A stretch of 32,636 nucleotides of DNA, from assembly GCA_964425595.1 (NCBI GenBank), contig CAYRMW010000026.1:1-32636 (forward strand), in the 5' to 3' direction. The notes under the pieces are model-generated. The model was given only the letters and a program-made list of their open reading frames with translations. It was not told the origin of the DNA and searched no databases. Every line of letters starts with the position of its first letter. Within the stretch, counting starts at the first letter, position 1. This DNA comes from Caccovicinus sp964425595 (lineage in GTDB: Bacteria; Bacillota; Clostridia; Lachnospirales; Lachnospiraceae). A program made the translations under genes and the position numbers. Positions 1 through 8,690 of the stretch are shown here, piece by piece.

Positions 1-819
1 TGCCGCCATGTTATCGGGATGCAAGGTACGGCCGGTGCCGCCGCCGGAGGCTACGGAGAAGTACTTCTTGCCGGCTTCCAGTCTCTCCTTCTTGTAGGTG
101 CCTGCTACCGGATGCTGGAAACGGGTGGGATTGGTGGAGTTTCCGGTGATGGAAACATCAACGTTCTCCTTCCACATGATGGCCACGCCTTCCGGAACGC
201 TGTTTGCGCCGTAGCAGTTTACCTTCGCGCGCAGACCATCGGAGTAGGCAATGCGCTCGGTCTCGGTCACGGTGTTGGTATAGGGATCGTATTCAGTCTC
301 AACGAAGGTAAAGCCGTTGATCCGGGAAATGATCTTGGCCGCGTCCTTGCCTAAACCGTTTAAGATCACGCGCAGCGGTTTCTGGCGAACCTTGTTCGCC
401 TTCTCGGCGATACCGATCGCGCCTTCGGCAGCGGCAAAGGATTCATGGCCGGCCAGGAAGCAGAAGCAGTCGGTCTCCTCCTCCAGAAGCATCTTGCCCA
501 GGTTTCCATGGCCCAAACCTACCTTACGGGTATCGGCTACAGACCCGGGGATGCAAAATGCCTGCAGACCCTCGCCGATGGCAGCTGCCGCATCCGCGGC
601 TCTGCGGCAGCCTTTCTTGATAGCGATCGCCGCACCTACCGTGTATGCCCAGCATGCGTTCTCAAAGCAGATGGGCTGAATTTTCTTTACCTGATCGTAT
701 ACGTCCAGGCCGGCATCCTTGGTGATCTTCTCAGCCTCTTCGATGGAAGCGATGCCATAGCTGTTTAATACGCCATTGATCTTATCAATACGTCTCTCAT
801 ATGATTCGAATAATGCCAT
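1..819 (-). CDS. GGGtGRT-family protein (3' end beyond window)
   Basis: An open frame runs from an ATG at 817-819 to the left edge, giving 273 residues with no stop, so the C-terminus is missing. The start is supported by GGAGG about 9 nt upstream. The defining signature GGGTGRT is at residues 259-265 (nt 25-45), preceded by FSVAS and followed by LHPDNM. The family is named after this motif and its biochemical function is not established. No signal peptide or membrane segment is visible, so the protein is probably cytoplasmic. The gene starts 18 nt after the stop of the IscU-like scaffold gene, so the two are almost certainly co-transcribed and coupled. Cysteines lie near residues 41, 58 and in the CFCFLAGHE segment, which might bind metal, but this is speculation. 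Confidence 0.9.
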   Translation of the reverse strand, partial: MALFESYERRIDKINGVLNSYGIASIEEAEKITKDAGLDVYDQVKKIQPICFENACWAYTVGAAIAIKKGCRRAADAAAAIGEGLQAFCIPGSVADTRKVGLGHGNLGKMLLEEETDCFCFLAGHESFAAAEGAIGIAEKANKVRQKPLRVILNGLGKDAAKIISRINGFTFVETEYDPYTNTVTETERIAYSDGLRAKVNCYGANSVPEGVAIMWKENVDVSITGNSTNPTRFQHPVAGTYKKERLEAGKKYFSVASGGGTGRTLHPDNMAA

Positions 820-837
820 CTTAAGCGTCCTCCTTTA

Positions 838-1530
838 TCATTCTTTCCGTGGGTCAATAATCTTTACAGCATCGTCAACGCGGCCGTACTGTCCGCAGGA
901 CTTCTCATATGCGGTGTTTGGATCATCGCCCTTCTTAATGAAATCGGTCATCTTTCCAAGGTTTACGAACTTGTAGCCGATGATCTGGTCGTCCTTATCC
1001 AGAGCGATACCGGTTACATAGCCCTCTGCCATTTCCAGATAACGAGGACCCTTCTTTAAGGTGCCGTACATGGTGCCCACCTGGCTTCTTAAGCCCTTGC
1101 CCAGGTCTTCCAGGCCGGCGCCGACAGGCAGTCCATCCTCAGAGAACGCGCTCTGCGTACGTCCGTAGACAATCTGCAGGAACAGCTCTCGCATGGCGGT
1201 GTTGATTGCGTCACAGACAAGATCAGTATTTAAAGCTTCCATAACGGTTAAGCCGGGAAGAATTTCAGCTGCCATAGCCGCGGAGTGGGTCATACCAGAA
1301 CATCCAATGGTCTCTACCAGCGCCTCCTGGATGATGCCTTCCTTAACGTTCAGGGTCAGCTTGCACGCGCCCTGCTGAGGAGCACACCAGCCTACGCCGT
1401 GAGTCAGACCGGAAATGTCTTTTACTTCTTTGGCCTGAACCCATTTTGCTTCTTCTGGGATCGGAGCACAGCCATGATGGACGCCCTGTGCTACGGTACA
1501 CATTTCTTCAACTTCTTTTGAATAAATCAT
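838..1530 (-). CDS. NifU/IscU-like iron-sulfur cluster assembly scaffold protein
   Basis: The 230-residue product has an N-terminal cysteine-rich part (Cys11, Cys21, Cys49, Cys56) and the segment IGCSGMTHSAAMAAEILPG around Cys77. That segment resembles the GCG-x-A-x-ASSS region of IscU/NifU, where a cysteine holds the nascent Fe-S cluster. Further cysteines are Cys106 and one in KSCGQYGR near residue 213. Proteins of this type are annotated as Fe-S scaffold proteins and are found next to GGGtGRT genes, as here. The start is ATG with AAAGGAG 9 nt upstream. It is the first gene of a two-gene unit. Length and the extra C-terminal domain (about residues 145-230) exceed a minimal IscU of about 130 residues, so a specialised role is likely. 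The scaffold assignment rests on family resemblance; partner and client proteins are unknown. Confidence 0.85.
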   Translation of the reverse strand: MIYSKEVEEMCTVAQGVHHGCAPIPEEAKWVQAKEVKDISGLTHGVGWCAPQQGACKLTLNVKEGIIQEALVETIGCSGMTHSAAMAAEILPGLTVMEALNTDLVCDAINTAMRELFLQIVYGRTQSAFSEDGLPVGAGLEDLGKGLRSQVGTMYGTLKKGPRYLEMAEGYVTGIALDKDDQIIGYKFVNLGKMTDFIKKGDDPNTAYEKSCGQYGRVDDAVKIIDPRKE

Positions 1531-1627
1531 GTGTGAAAACTCCTTTCAAATATGTAGTTTTTCTTTTCTTCTTGTATGGCAGTGATATGGAAGCCGCCTG
1601 TCCCGGGCGGTTTGTTAATTCCATCAC

Positions 1628-1656
1628 ATCATACTTGATGATATTTTCTCACAAAA
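1628..1656 (-). promoter_or_regulatory. Candidate promoter of the scaffold/GGGtGRT unit
   Basis: On the minus strand a good -10 (TATGAT, 1628-1633) lies 17 nt from a poor -35 (TTTTGT, 1651-1656). It would give a leader of roughly 90 nt containing a small CCGCC/GGCGG hairpin. The whole gene-free interval 1531-1768 otherwise holds only this leader and the MATE terminator. The weak -35 makes the call tentative. Confidence 0.35.
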
Positions 1657-1697
1657 TCAGACTTTCGTCTATACCTTTTTTCCATAAATCCGGCAGC

Positions 1698-1742
1698 AAA
1701 AACCGGCCGGGTGCCATGAATCTGCTGATTCATGGCACCCGG
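1698..1742 (-). terminator. Rho-independent terminator after the MATE gene
   Basis: A perfect 16-bp stem (arms 1707-1722 and 1727-1742) closes a 4-nt loop. On the minus strand it is followed after CCGG by five T (plus-strand A run at 1698-1702). It lies 26 nt past the MATE stop codon and ends the hisS-aspS-MATE transcript. Confidence 0.85.
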
Positions 1743-1768
1743 TTCGCGATACGTCCGTGCAGGCGGAT

Positions 1769-3121
1769 CTAGCGCTGTTTTGCCCGTTCCAGCCGCCTGA
1801 GAACGGCCAGATAAAAGGTGAAAAATACGATCCCCTTTGCCACTGTAGATACGGTGAATGCCCACCAGATCCCGTTCAGTCCGAACAGGGCACCAAGCAG
1901 GATCGCCAGAGGTATCCTCGCGGAAGTCAGGACCACGCTGATCACCGAACAGGAAAAGGTCCTGCCCAGTCCGGACAGCGCGCCGTTGGTCATCAGTTCC
2001 ACACACAAAAACATCTGCCCATATCCCAGGATCCGCAGGTAGTCCGCGCCCATCGGGATAACCTCGGTTTCCTGGATGAACAGACGAAAGATCGGAACGG
2101 CGCCGAACACCATCGCCGCCGTGGTCATGCATCCCCAGACGCAGGCGACCAACGCAGCCGTCATGTATCCTTTCTTGACCCGCTGCAGCTGACGGCCGCC
2201 GTAATTCTGACCCACAAAGGCGTTGATGGCCGTACCAAAGCCGTCCGCCGCCATCCAGGAGACGGACTCGATCTGGCTGCCCACCCGCTGGACCGCCACC
2301 GCCTGGTTGCCCCAGCCCGACACGAACCGGGTAAGCACCATGGAGATCGTGCAGTAGATCATGCTCTGCACACCGGCCGGCACGCCGATCCGGATGATCG
2401 TCTTCCATGCTTCCCTGGGGGCCGGGCTGAAGACGCGAATATGCGGAAAAAGCACCTGTTCCCGCCCGGCGCAAAGGATCAGCACCACCGTCACGACGGC
2501 CTGAGCCGTCACCGTGGCGATGGCCGCGCCTGCCGCTTCCATCCTGGGGACCGGCCCCAGGCCGAAAATCATCAGCGGGTCCAGCACGATGTTGGCCCCC
2601 ATCCCCACACAGTTGGCCAGCAGCGGCGTGCGGCTGTCTCCCGCTGCCGTATACAGCCCGGTCATGGTCTGGTTCAGAAAGGAAAAAAGGATAAGCCCGC
2701 AGGCGATCCGCAGGTAGATCACCGCGTCCGACACCGTCTGTTCATCCTGGAGCGCGAAAAAACGGATCAGAGGCTCCGCCAGGATATTCACTGCCGCCGC
2801 GAAAAGCAGAGCAAGCACGATGGTCAGCTGGATCGCGCCTGCGCCGAATACGCCCGCTCCCCGGCAATCTCCCTCTCCGATCGCGTGAGCGGCCTTTACC
2901 TGCCCGCCGATCACGGCGATCGTCACCAGTCCGGAAGACAGCCAGGTATACATGCCCGCGGCGCCTACGGCCGCCACCGCGCCGCTTCCTAACCGTCCCA
3001 CCCAGACCATATCCGTCAGGCTGTATGCCGTCTGCACCATCGCGGTCGCCATGATCGGCACCGCCAGCGAAGTCAGCGAATGAAGGATCCTTCCGTGAAG
3101 CAGGTCGATATTCTTTTTCAT
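1769..3121 (-). CDS. MATE family multidrug/cation efflux transporter
   Basis: The 450-residue protein has the pattern of about twelve hydrophobic segments in two homologous halves typical of MATE exporters, which use Na+ or H+ gradients to expel cationic compounds. The N-terminus carries the family-type run SLAVPIMATAMVQTAYSLTD followed by MVWVGRLGS, and the second half has a matching stretch beginning IIRIGVPAGVQSMIY. Length is normal for the family. Its ATG (3119-3121) overlaps the aspS TGA in an ATGA arrangement, so translation is probably coupled to aspS. It is the last gene before a strong terminator. The transported substrate cannot be read from the sequence. Confidence 0.9.
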   Translation of the reverse strand: MKKNIDLLHGRILHSLTSLAVPIMATAMVQTAYSLTDMVWVGRLGSGAVAAVGAAGMYTWLSSGLVTIAVIGGQVKAAHAIGEGDCRGAGVFGAGAIQLTIVLALLFAAAVNILAEPLIRFFALQDEQTVSDAVIYLRIACGLILFSFLNQTMTGLYTAAGDSRTPLLANCVGMGANIVLDPLMIFGLGPVPRMEAAGAAIATVTAQAVVTVVLILCAGREQVLFPHIRVFSPAPREAWKTIIRIGVPAGVQSMIYCTISMVLTRFVSGWGNQAVAVQRVGSQIESVSWMAADGFGTAINAFVGQNYGGRQLQRVKKGYMTAALVACVWGCMTTAAMVFGAVPIFRLFIQETEVIPMGADYLRILGYGQMFLCVELMTNGALSGLGRTFSCSVISVVLTSARIPLAILLGALFGLNGIWWAFTVSTVAKGIVFFTFYLAVLRRLERAKQR

Positions 3122-4926
3122 TCTTTCCTTTCTTCCTCTGCGCTATGCGCCACAATGGCGATCCCCAGCTCTTCCAGCTGCCCGGGATCAACGGCCGAAG
3201 GCGCTTCACTCATCAGGCAGGAGGCATCCTTCACTTTCGGGAAGGCGATCACATCGCGGATGCTTTCCGCGCCTACCATCCACATCACCACACGGTCCAG
3301 ACCATAGGCCAGACCCGCGTGCGGAGGAACGCCGTACTTGAAGGCCTCTAACAAAAAGCCGAACTGCTCGTGCGCCTTTTCCTGGGAAAATCCCAGCACC
3401 CGGAACATCTTCTCCTGGATATCTGCCTGATGGATACGGACGGACCCGCCGCCTAATTCCGTGCCGTTTAACACGATGTCATAGGCCTTGGCCCGGACCG
3501 CACCCGGATCGGTATCCAGAAGGGGAAGATCTTCCTCCATCGGCATGGTAAAGGGGTGATGCATGGCCACGTACCGGCCCTCTTCTTCGGAGTACTCAAG
3601 AAGCGGGAATTCCGTTATCCACACAAACCTCCAGGTATTTGCCGGGATCAGATCCAGCTGCCTGGCCAGTTCCAGACGAAGAGCGCCCAGCACGTTCCAT
3701 ACGACCGGCGTCTTGTCCGCCGCGAATAAAAGCAGGTCTCCCGGCTTTCCGTCCATGGCCTCCACCAGGCGGGTCAGCTGCTCCTCGGTCATAAATCTGG
3801 CAAAGGACGATTTGTAGGTGCCGTCCTGGTGGATCGCCAGATACGCAAGCCCCTTGGCGCCGTATCCTTTGGCAAACTCCACCAGGGCGTCGATTTTCTT
3901 TCTGGGCATACCGGCCTGTCCCTCTGCCTTAAGGCCCCTGACCGTACCGCCGCTTTCCAGCGCACTCTTAAAGACCACAAATTCACAGTCTTCCACAGCC
4001 CGGGATACGTCCGTAAGCTCCATGCCAAAACGCATATCCGGCTTATCGGAGCCGAAGCGGTCCATGGCTTCCTTCCAGGTGATCCGGGGCAGAGGGAGGG
4101 TAAGCTCCACGCCGCAGATCCGGCCGAACAGCTCCTTTAACAGGCGCTCATTGACATCCAGCACATCATCCACATCCACGAAGGACATCTCCATGTCGAT
4201 CTGCGTAAACTCCGGCTGACGGTCCGCGCGCAGGTCCTCGTCGCGGTAGCACCTGGCCAGCTGGAAATACCGGTCGTAGCCGGAGCACATCAGCAGCTGC
4301 TTAAACAGCTGCGGAGACTGCGGAAGGGCGTAAAATGACCCGGGATGGACACGGCTGGGAACCAGATAATCCCTAGCGCCCTCCGGCGTGCTCTTGATCA
4401 GGGTCGGCGTCTCGATCTCCAGAAATCCTTCCTCTTCCAGGAACCGGCGCACCAGGATGGCCGCCCGGCTCCGGATCATGAGATTGCGCTGGATATCCGG
4501 CCGGCGCAGGTCAAGATAGCGGTATTTCAGGCGCAGCTCTTCCTTCGTCTTGGAATTTTCCTCGATGGGGAAGGGAGGCGTCTCCGACTCCGCCAGGATG
4601 CGCAGGGAAGCTGCCCGCACCTCGATCGTTCCCGTCTTCAGGTTCGGATTCGCCGCTCCGGAGCGGGCCTCGATCCGGCCGCAGACCGCAACCACAAACT
4701 CACTGCGCAGCCGCTCGGCTCTGGCAAAGTTTTCCGCGCCGCAGTCGCTCTCCTCAAAGATGATCTGCAAAAGGCCGGAACGGTCACGCAGGTCCACAAA
4801 GATGATCCCGCCCTTATTCCTGCTCTTCTGCACCCAGCCCATCACCGTTACCTCCTGGCCGATATTGGCCTCCGATACCTCGGTGCAGCGATGGGAACGC
4901 TTAAGTCCTGCCATTGATTCTGCCAT
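3118..4926 (-). CDS. aspS: Aspartyl-tRNA synthetase
   Basis: The 602-residue class II synthetase charges tRNA-Asp with aspartate. The N-terminal OB fold (about 15-115) contains GWVQKSRNKGGIIFVDLRDR. Class II motif 2 is at about 228-244 (RDEDLRADRQPEFTQID), and motif 3 includes GLAYGLDRVVMW near residue 545. The bacterial insertion domain lies between them and the length is normal for bacterial AspRS. The ATG at 4926 has GGAGG 9 nt upstream; a second ATG four codons later is possible but has no better site. The gene begins 21 nt after the hisS stop and overlaps the MATE start by 4 nt. No T-box leader precedes it. Confidence 0.97.
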   Translation of the reverse strand: MAESMAGLKRSHRCTEVSEANIGQEVTVMGWVQKSRNKGGIIFVDLRDRSGLLQIIFEESDCGAENFARAERLRSEFVVAVCGRIEARSGAANPNLKTGTIEVRAASLRILAESETPPFPIEENSKTKEELRLKYRYLDLRRPDIQRNLMIRSRAAILVRRFLEEEGFLEIETPTLIKSTPEGARDYLVPSRVHPGSFYALPQSPQLFKQLLMCSGYDRYFQLARCYRDEDLRADRQPEFTQIDMEMSFVDVDDVLDVNERLLKELFGRICGVELTLPLPRITWKEAMDRFGSDKPDMRFGMELTDVSRAVEDCEFVVFKSALESGGTVRGLKAEGQAGMPRKKIDALVEFAKGYGAKGLAYLAIHQDGTYKSSFARFMTEEQLTRLVEAMDGKPGDLLLFAADKTPVVWNVLGALRLELARQLDLIPANTWRFVWITEFPLLEYSEEEGRYVAMHHPFTMPMEEDLPLLDTDPGAVRAKAYDIVLNGTELGGGSVRIHQADIQEKMFRVLGFSQEKAHEQFGFLLEAFKYGVPPHAGLAYGLDRVVMWMVGAESIRDVIAFPKVKDASCLMSEAPSAVDPGQLEELGIAIVAHSAEEERKE

Positions 4927-4947
4927 TGTTTTTCTCCTCCGTTGTGG

Positions 4948-6219
4948 TTATTTCTTTAACGCGTCTTTATAGAATTCGCGAAATTCCGTATAGCCCTGCT
5001 TCTGGAGCTGTTCTTTCTGGAATTTCTTATTCTTGTTCATCTGGCACACCAGGACCTGCACGCCTCCGGCGCGCTCCCGGCCCGCTTCACGGATCACCTG
5101 GCTCAATACCTGGCGGCTTACGCCTTTTTCGTACAGATACGCCTTCTTCGGCGCCTGGCTTGGCACCGTAAAGCCCTGATCCAGAAGGATGGTGACGATC
5201 CGCTCAAACCCGATGGAGAAGCCGCAGGCCGGCGTCTCATTTCCGGTAAACTTGCCGATCATCTGATCATAGCGGCCGCCTCCGGCTACCGAACCGCCGA
5301 AGCCTTCCATCGACACCTCAAAAATGGTGCCGGTATAATACGACATGCCGCGCACCAGGGTTGGGTCGAACCGAAGCGAAAAATCCGTCTCCGACGCCTC
5401 CATCACCGTATCCATAATGCCGGCCAGGTTTTCGCAGGCGGCCTCTGCCTCGCTGCTTGTCCCGGATAACAGGCTTCCCATCCGGCGCACGCCCTCCGTA
5501 TCCGGCGCGGCTTCAGCAAACAGGCCCAGATAACGGTCCGTCTGCTCCGCGCTAAAGCCGGAGTCAATCAGCTCCTCTCGCACGCCGTCCATGCCGATCT
5601 TGTCCATCTTATCCAGGATGATAAAAATCCGGTCAAAATCCTCCTCGGCAAATCCGCAGCCGGCCGCCATGCCCCGCAGGATCCGCCGGTCATTTATCCG
5701 GACCGTAAATGAATTCTCCGGGCAGATCTTTCCCAGCGCCGCGGTCGTAGCCAGGATCAGCTCGATCTCCGCCAGGCTGGTCGAATCACCCAAAACATCA
5801 ATATCGCACTGCACAAACTGGCGGAAACGGCCCTTCTGCGGGCGGTCTGCCCGCCATACGCTGCCCATCTGCAGCGCCTTAAACGGCGAAGGCAGGTTCG
5901 CCGCGTTATTCGCATAGTAACGGGAAAGGGGGAGGGTCAGATCGTAGCGCAGACCGCCGTCCACGATCTGTTCCTCCGTTTGTGCCCCGGCCACGTCCAG
6001 CTTGTCGCCGCGCTTTAAGATCTTAAAGATCAGCTTTTCATTATCGCCGCCCTGCTTGCTGGTCAGATTTTCAATATGCTCCACACAGGGCGTCTCGATC
6101 TGCGAAAAACCGAACGCCGCGTACGTCTCCCGGATCAGGTTCATCACATATTCCCGGATCTGCATCTCTGCGGGCAGGACATCCTTCATGCCGGTAACCG
6201 GCTTTTTTTTCAGTGCCAT
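4948..6219 (-). CDS. hisS: Histidyl-tRNA synthetase
   Basis: The 423-residue class II synthetase charges tRNA-His. It starts with the characteristic GMKDVLPAEM segment. Motif 2 is VWRADRPQKGRFRQFVQCD, the histidine-specific loop LVRGMSYYTGTIFEV is present, and motif 3 is ACGFSIGFERIV. A C-terminal anticodon-binding domain follows from about residue 330. The ATG has AAGGAG about 9 nt upstream, and the hemZ stop codon lies just before that ribosome site, indicating tight co-transcription with hemZ. The hisS-aspS order is common in Firmicutes. Confidence 0.97.
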   Translation of the reverse strand: MALKKKPVTGMKDVLPAEMQIREYVMNLIRETYAAFGFSQIETPCVEHIENLTSKQGGDNEKLIFKILKRGDKLDVAGAQTEEQIVDGGLRYDLTLPLSRYYANNAANLPSPFKALQMGSVWRADRPQKGRFRQFVQCDIDVLGDSTSLAEIELILATTAALGKICPENSFTVRINDRRILRGMAAGCGFAEEDFDRIFIILDKMDKIGMDGVREELIDSGFSAEQTDRYLGLFAEAAPDTEGVRRMGSLLSGTSSEAEAACENLAGIMDTVMEASETDFSLRFDPTLVRGMSYYTGTIFEVSMEGFGGSVAGGGRYDQMIGKFTGNETPACGFSIGFERIVTILLDQGFTVPSQAPKKAYLYEKGVSRQVLSQVIREAGRERAGGVQVLVCQMNKNKKFQKEQLQKQGYTEFREFYKDALKK

Positions 6220-6235
6220 AACCTTATCTCCTTTT

Positions 6236-7852
6236 CTACCAGAAGCGCTTCATTTCCTCGAAAAAGCGCCGCTTCTTTTCCAGCACTTCCGGAAAACGCG
6301 GCAGATACTCCTGGATATTCTTTATATTTTCCTGGCGCTCTACCCGGTTGGATGCCGGAAGCACCACCTTGGTGGTCGTTCCCGCGCCGCAGCCAAAGAC
6401 CGTGTGCTTTTCTTCCATCATCAGGATATTGTACAGGCAGGCCTTTCCGTCCTGCGCGTAGCCCACGTTTTCCAGGTTGCCCGCTATGTTCTTTTGCCGG
6501 TACAAATAATACGGCTTCATCCCCAGCCCGCGGGCCGCGTCCGCCGCCAGCTCCACCAGCGCATCCATCGCCGGGCCGGAAGCCATCGGGTAGCCGGCAT
6601 AGCGTTCCTTCTCCAGGTTCAGCCGCGCCGCGCGCTTTAAGGCCAGGCAGTGGACCGTAAGGCTCTCCGGCGCCATCCGGCAGACCTTCGCGAGCGTAGC
6701 CCGCACCTCATCCTCAAGCTCCCCGGGAAGGCCAAGGATCAGATCCATGTTGATGTTGGCAAAGCCCATCTCCCGGGCCATGGCAAAGACGGTCTCCACC
6801 TGTTCCACCGTGTGCCGCCTTCCGATCAGATCCAGCGTCTTCTGGTTCATGGACTGCGGATTAATGGAGATCCTCCCCACGCCGTGCGCTTTCAGGATCG
6901 CGAGCTTTTCCCGGGTGATGCTGTCCGGCCTTCCCGCCTCCACCGTAAACTCCCGGAGCGCGTTCCGGTCAAAGATCCGGCAGATCATCTCCAGAAGCCG
7001 CTCCAGCTTATCCTCCGGCAGGGAGGTAGGGGTGCCCCCGCCCACATAGATGGTCTGCAGCTTTCTCCCGCCCAGGTACTCCCTTGTCAGGATAAGCTCC
7101 TGCTCAAGCGCGTCCAGATATTCGTCCAGCCTCCCGCTCCATCTGGCAATGGGATAGGAGGTAAAGGAACAGTACAGGCAGGTTGTGGGACAGAACGGAA
7201 TCCCCACATACAGGCTGCACCCCTTCCGATAATCCAGTCCCGATAAGAGCCTGCGCTCCTCTCCGGCGATCTCCAGGCTCAGCTTCCTCTTTTCCGGCCC
7301 GGTCAGATACGTTTCCTCCATAAAATCCAGGATCCGCTCCGCCTCCCAGCCTTCGGCCAGCTTTGCCTCCGGGATCTTGACCGGCCGGATGCCGGTCAGC
7401 GCTCCCCAGGGAAGCTGCCGCCCCGTATCCAGCATCAGCAGAAAATACAGACGCCGTTTAATCCGGTTCTTCGTCTCCGCCCGGTCTTGCGGCACCGGGA
7501 ACGGCCGGTTCTCGCGCGCCTCCCAAAGGCCCTTTTGGATCACCGGGCTTTCCTCCCGGCCTGCCCCGTGCCCCGCGCGGCCTTCCTGCGCGGCTGTCCC
7601 GCCAGCCTCCCCGGGCGCTTCCTGCGTCCCGCCGCCCGTTTTTCTCTTTACCGTCAGCCGGTAGCTGCGTCCGTCTTCCGCTGCCAGGAAACGGCCGGAA
7701 ACCAGCAGATCCGGGCGGCCATCATCCCCGCCGCGGCTTTCTGCCTCCTCCCCGCTGCCGTAAACGAAGCGGCAGCCCGGATAAAACGCCATCAGCAGCT
7801 CGCGCACATCCTGCTCAAATGCATTATCCTCCAAATCCAGACCAATGATCAT
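6236..7852 (-). CDS. hemZ: Radical SAM coproporphyrinogen dehydrogenase HemZ
   Basis: The 538-residue protein has the radical SAM motif C-x3-C-x2-C at Cys221, Cys225 and Cys228 within GIPFCPTTCLYC, preceded by the HemZ-type segment GALTGIRPVKI (about 150-160). The YVGGGTPTS and FTVEAGRPDS stretches belong to the HemN/HemZ fold. The family is annotated as oxygen-independent oxidation of coproporphyrinogen III to protoporphyrinogen IX in heme synthesis, although activity has been shown for few members. A Gly/Ala/Glu-rich stretch at about 72-105 looks like an unstructured insertion. The ATG has AGGAG 10 nt upstream. It lies in the conserved MBL-hemZ-hisS-aspS order. Confidence 0.92.
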   Translation of the reverse strand: MIIGLDLEDNAFEQDVRELLMAFYPGCRFVYGSGEEAESRGGDDGRPDLLVSGRFLAAEDGRSYRLTVKRKTGGGTQEAPGEAGGTAAQEGRAGHGAGREESPVIQKGLWEARENRPFPVPQDRAETKNRIKRRLYFLLMLDTGRQLPWGALTGIRPVKIPEAKLAEGWEAERILDFMEETYLTGPEKRKLSLEIAGEERRLLSGLDYRKGCSLYVGIPFCPTTCLYCSFTSYPIARWSGRLDEYLDALEQELILTREYLGGRKLQTIYVGGGTPTSLPEDKLERLLEMICRIFDRNALREFTVEAGRPDSITREKLAILKAHGVGRISINPQSMNQKTLDLIGRRHTVEQVETVFAMAREMGFANINMDLILGLPGELEDEVRATLAKVCRMAPESLTVHCLALKRAARLNLEKERYAGYPMASGPAMDALVELAADAARGLGMKPYYLYRQKNIAGNLENVGYAQDGKACLYNILMMEEKHTVFGCGAGTTTKVVLPASNRVERQENIKNIQEYLPRFPEVLEKKRRFFEEMKRFW

Positions 7853-7923
7853 GAATCCGCAACTCCTATCTTCCTGTTTCGTTCGCCTGCTCCCCCACGG
7901 TCCGCCGAAGGCATGCTTTCCGG

Positions 7924-8574
7924 TCAGAACCCTGCCGGTCTCCGGGGCGCCAGGGGATTATATCGCTTTTCATGGCCAATGGTCGTCGCGGCCTCATGCC
8001 CCGGATACACCACCGTACCCTCCGGCAGAGCAAAAAGCCGGCCGGTCACCGAAGCGGTCAGCAGCTTCCCGCTCCCGGTGGGGAAGTCCGTCCTCCCGTA
8101 GGATTCGCAAAAGAGCGTATCCCCGGAAAACAGCGTCCTTTCCTGTTCCACATAGTAGCAGACGCTGCCCGCCGTATGGCCGGGCGTGGCGATCACCTTC
8201 CACTGCCTTCCCAAAAGCGTGATCTCCTGACCGTCCTCCAGAAGCCGCGGCTCCTTCACCGTCATGGGCCTCCCGTAAGCTGCCGAGAGATTAAGCTGAG
8301 GGTCTGAAAGCAACGGCTGCTCCTGCCGCCCCGCGTACACCGGCACCGGAAACGCGCGGAGCAGTTCACTGACTGCGCCGATATGATCAAAATGACCGTG
8401 CGTCAACAGGATCGCTTCCGGCGTAAGCCCCAGTTCCCTGCACTGATTCAGCAGGAGGGCGGCATTTTCCGCCGGATCGATCAGCACCGCGCCGCTTTTG
8501 TCCGCGTCATAAACCAGGTAGCAGTTCGTACCGACCATGCCGATCACGTTCGTTTGTACCGTGAATTTCCCCAT
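7924..8574 (-). CDS. MBL-fold metallo-hydrolase (glyoxalase II-like)
   Basis: The 216-residue protein carries the zinc-binding motif HGHFDH at residues 59-64, then TPGHTAGSV, FSGDTLF and YPGHEAATTIGHE, the full metal-ligand set of glyoxalase II-like hydrolases. It probably hydrolyses a thioester or related ester in the cytoplasm; the substrate is unknown. The frame is open for 22 more codons upstream to a GTG, but the ATG at 8572-8574 has a strong GGAGGAG site 5-8 nt upstream and gives the normal N-terminus MGKFTVQTNVIG. It follows a terminator after relA and precedes hemZ by 71 nt. The relA-MBL-hemZ order is conserved in Clostridia. Confidence 0.9.
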   Translation of the reverse strand: MGKFTVQTNVIGMVGTNCYLVYDADKSGAVLIDPAENAALLLNQCRELGLTPEAILLTHGHFDHIGAVSELLRAFPVPVYAGRQEQPLLSDPQLNLSAAYGRPMTVKEPRLLEDGQEITLLGRQWKVIATPGHTAGSVCYYVEQERTLFSGDTLFCESYGRTDFPTGSGKLLTASVTGRLFALPEGTVVYPGHEAATTIGHEKRYNPLAPRRPAGF

Positions 8575-8656
8575 AAGCTCCTCCTTTTTCCTTGTCCCCC
8601 GGCCGGCCGCGGCGCTTCTTTTTGGCGTCCCGCCCGGCACGGTGGGCTTAGGATGG

Positions 8657-8690
8657 AAAAGGGCTGCCGCGATAGCACCGCAGCAGTCCC
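8657..8690 (-). terminator. Rho-independent terminator between relA and the MBL gene
   Basis: On the minus strand an 11-bp stem with one bulged A (arms within 8661-8690, loop of about 7 nt) is followed by TTTT (plus-strand A run 8657-8660). It lies about 100 nt after the relA stop. A purine-rich AGGAGGG immediately precedes the stem. No clear promoter is visible between it and the MBL gene, so it may be a partial terminator or attenuator. Confidence 0.7.

Noticed and set aside
1757..2992. Long plus-strand open frame of 411 codons opposite the MATE gene
   Set aside because: It is antisense to a clear MATE gene, has composition biased to His, Arg, Asp and Gln as expected from the reverse strand of a GC-rich gene, and has no convincing ribosome site.
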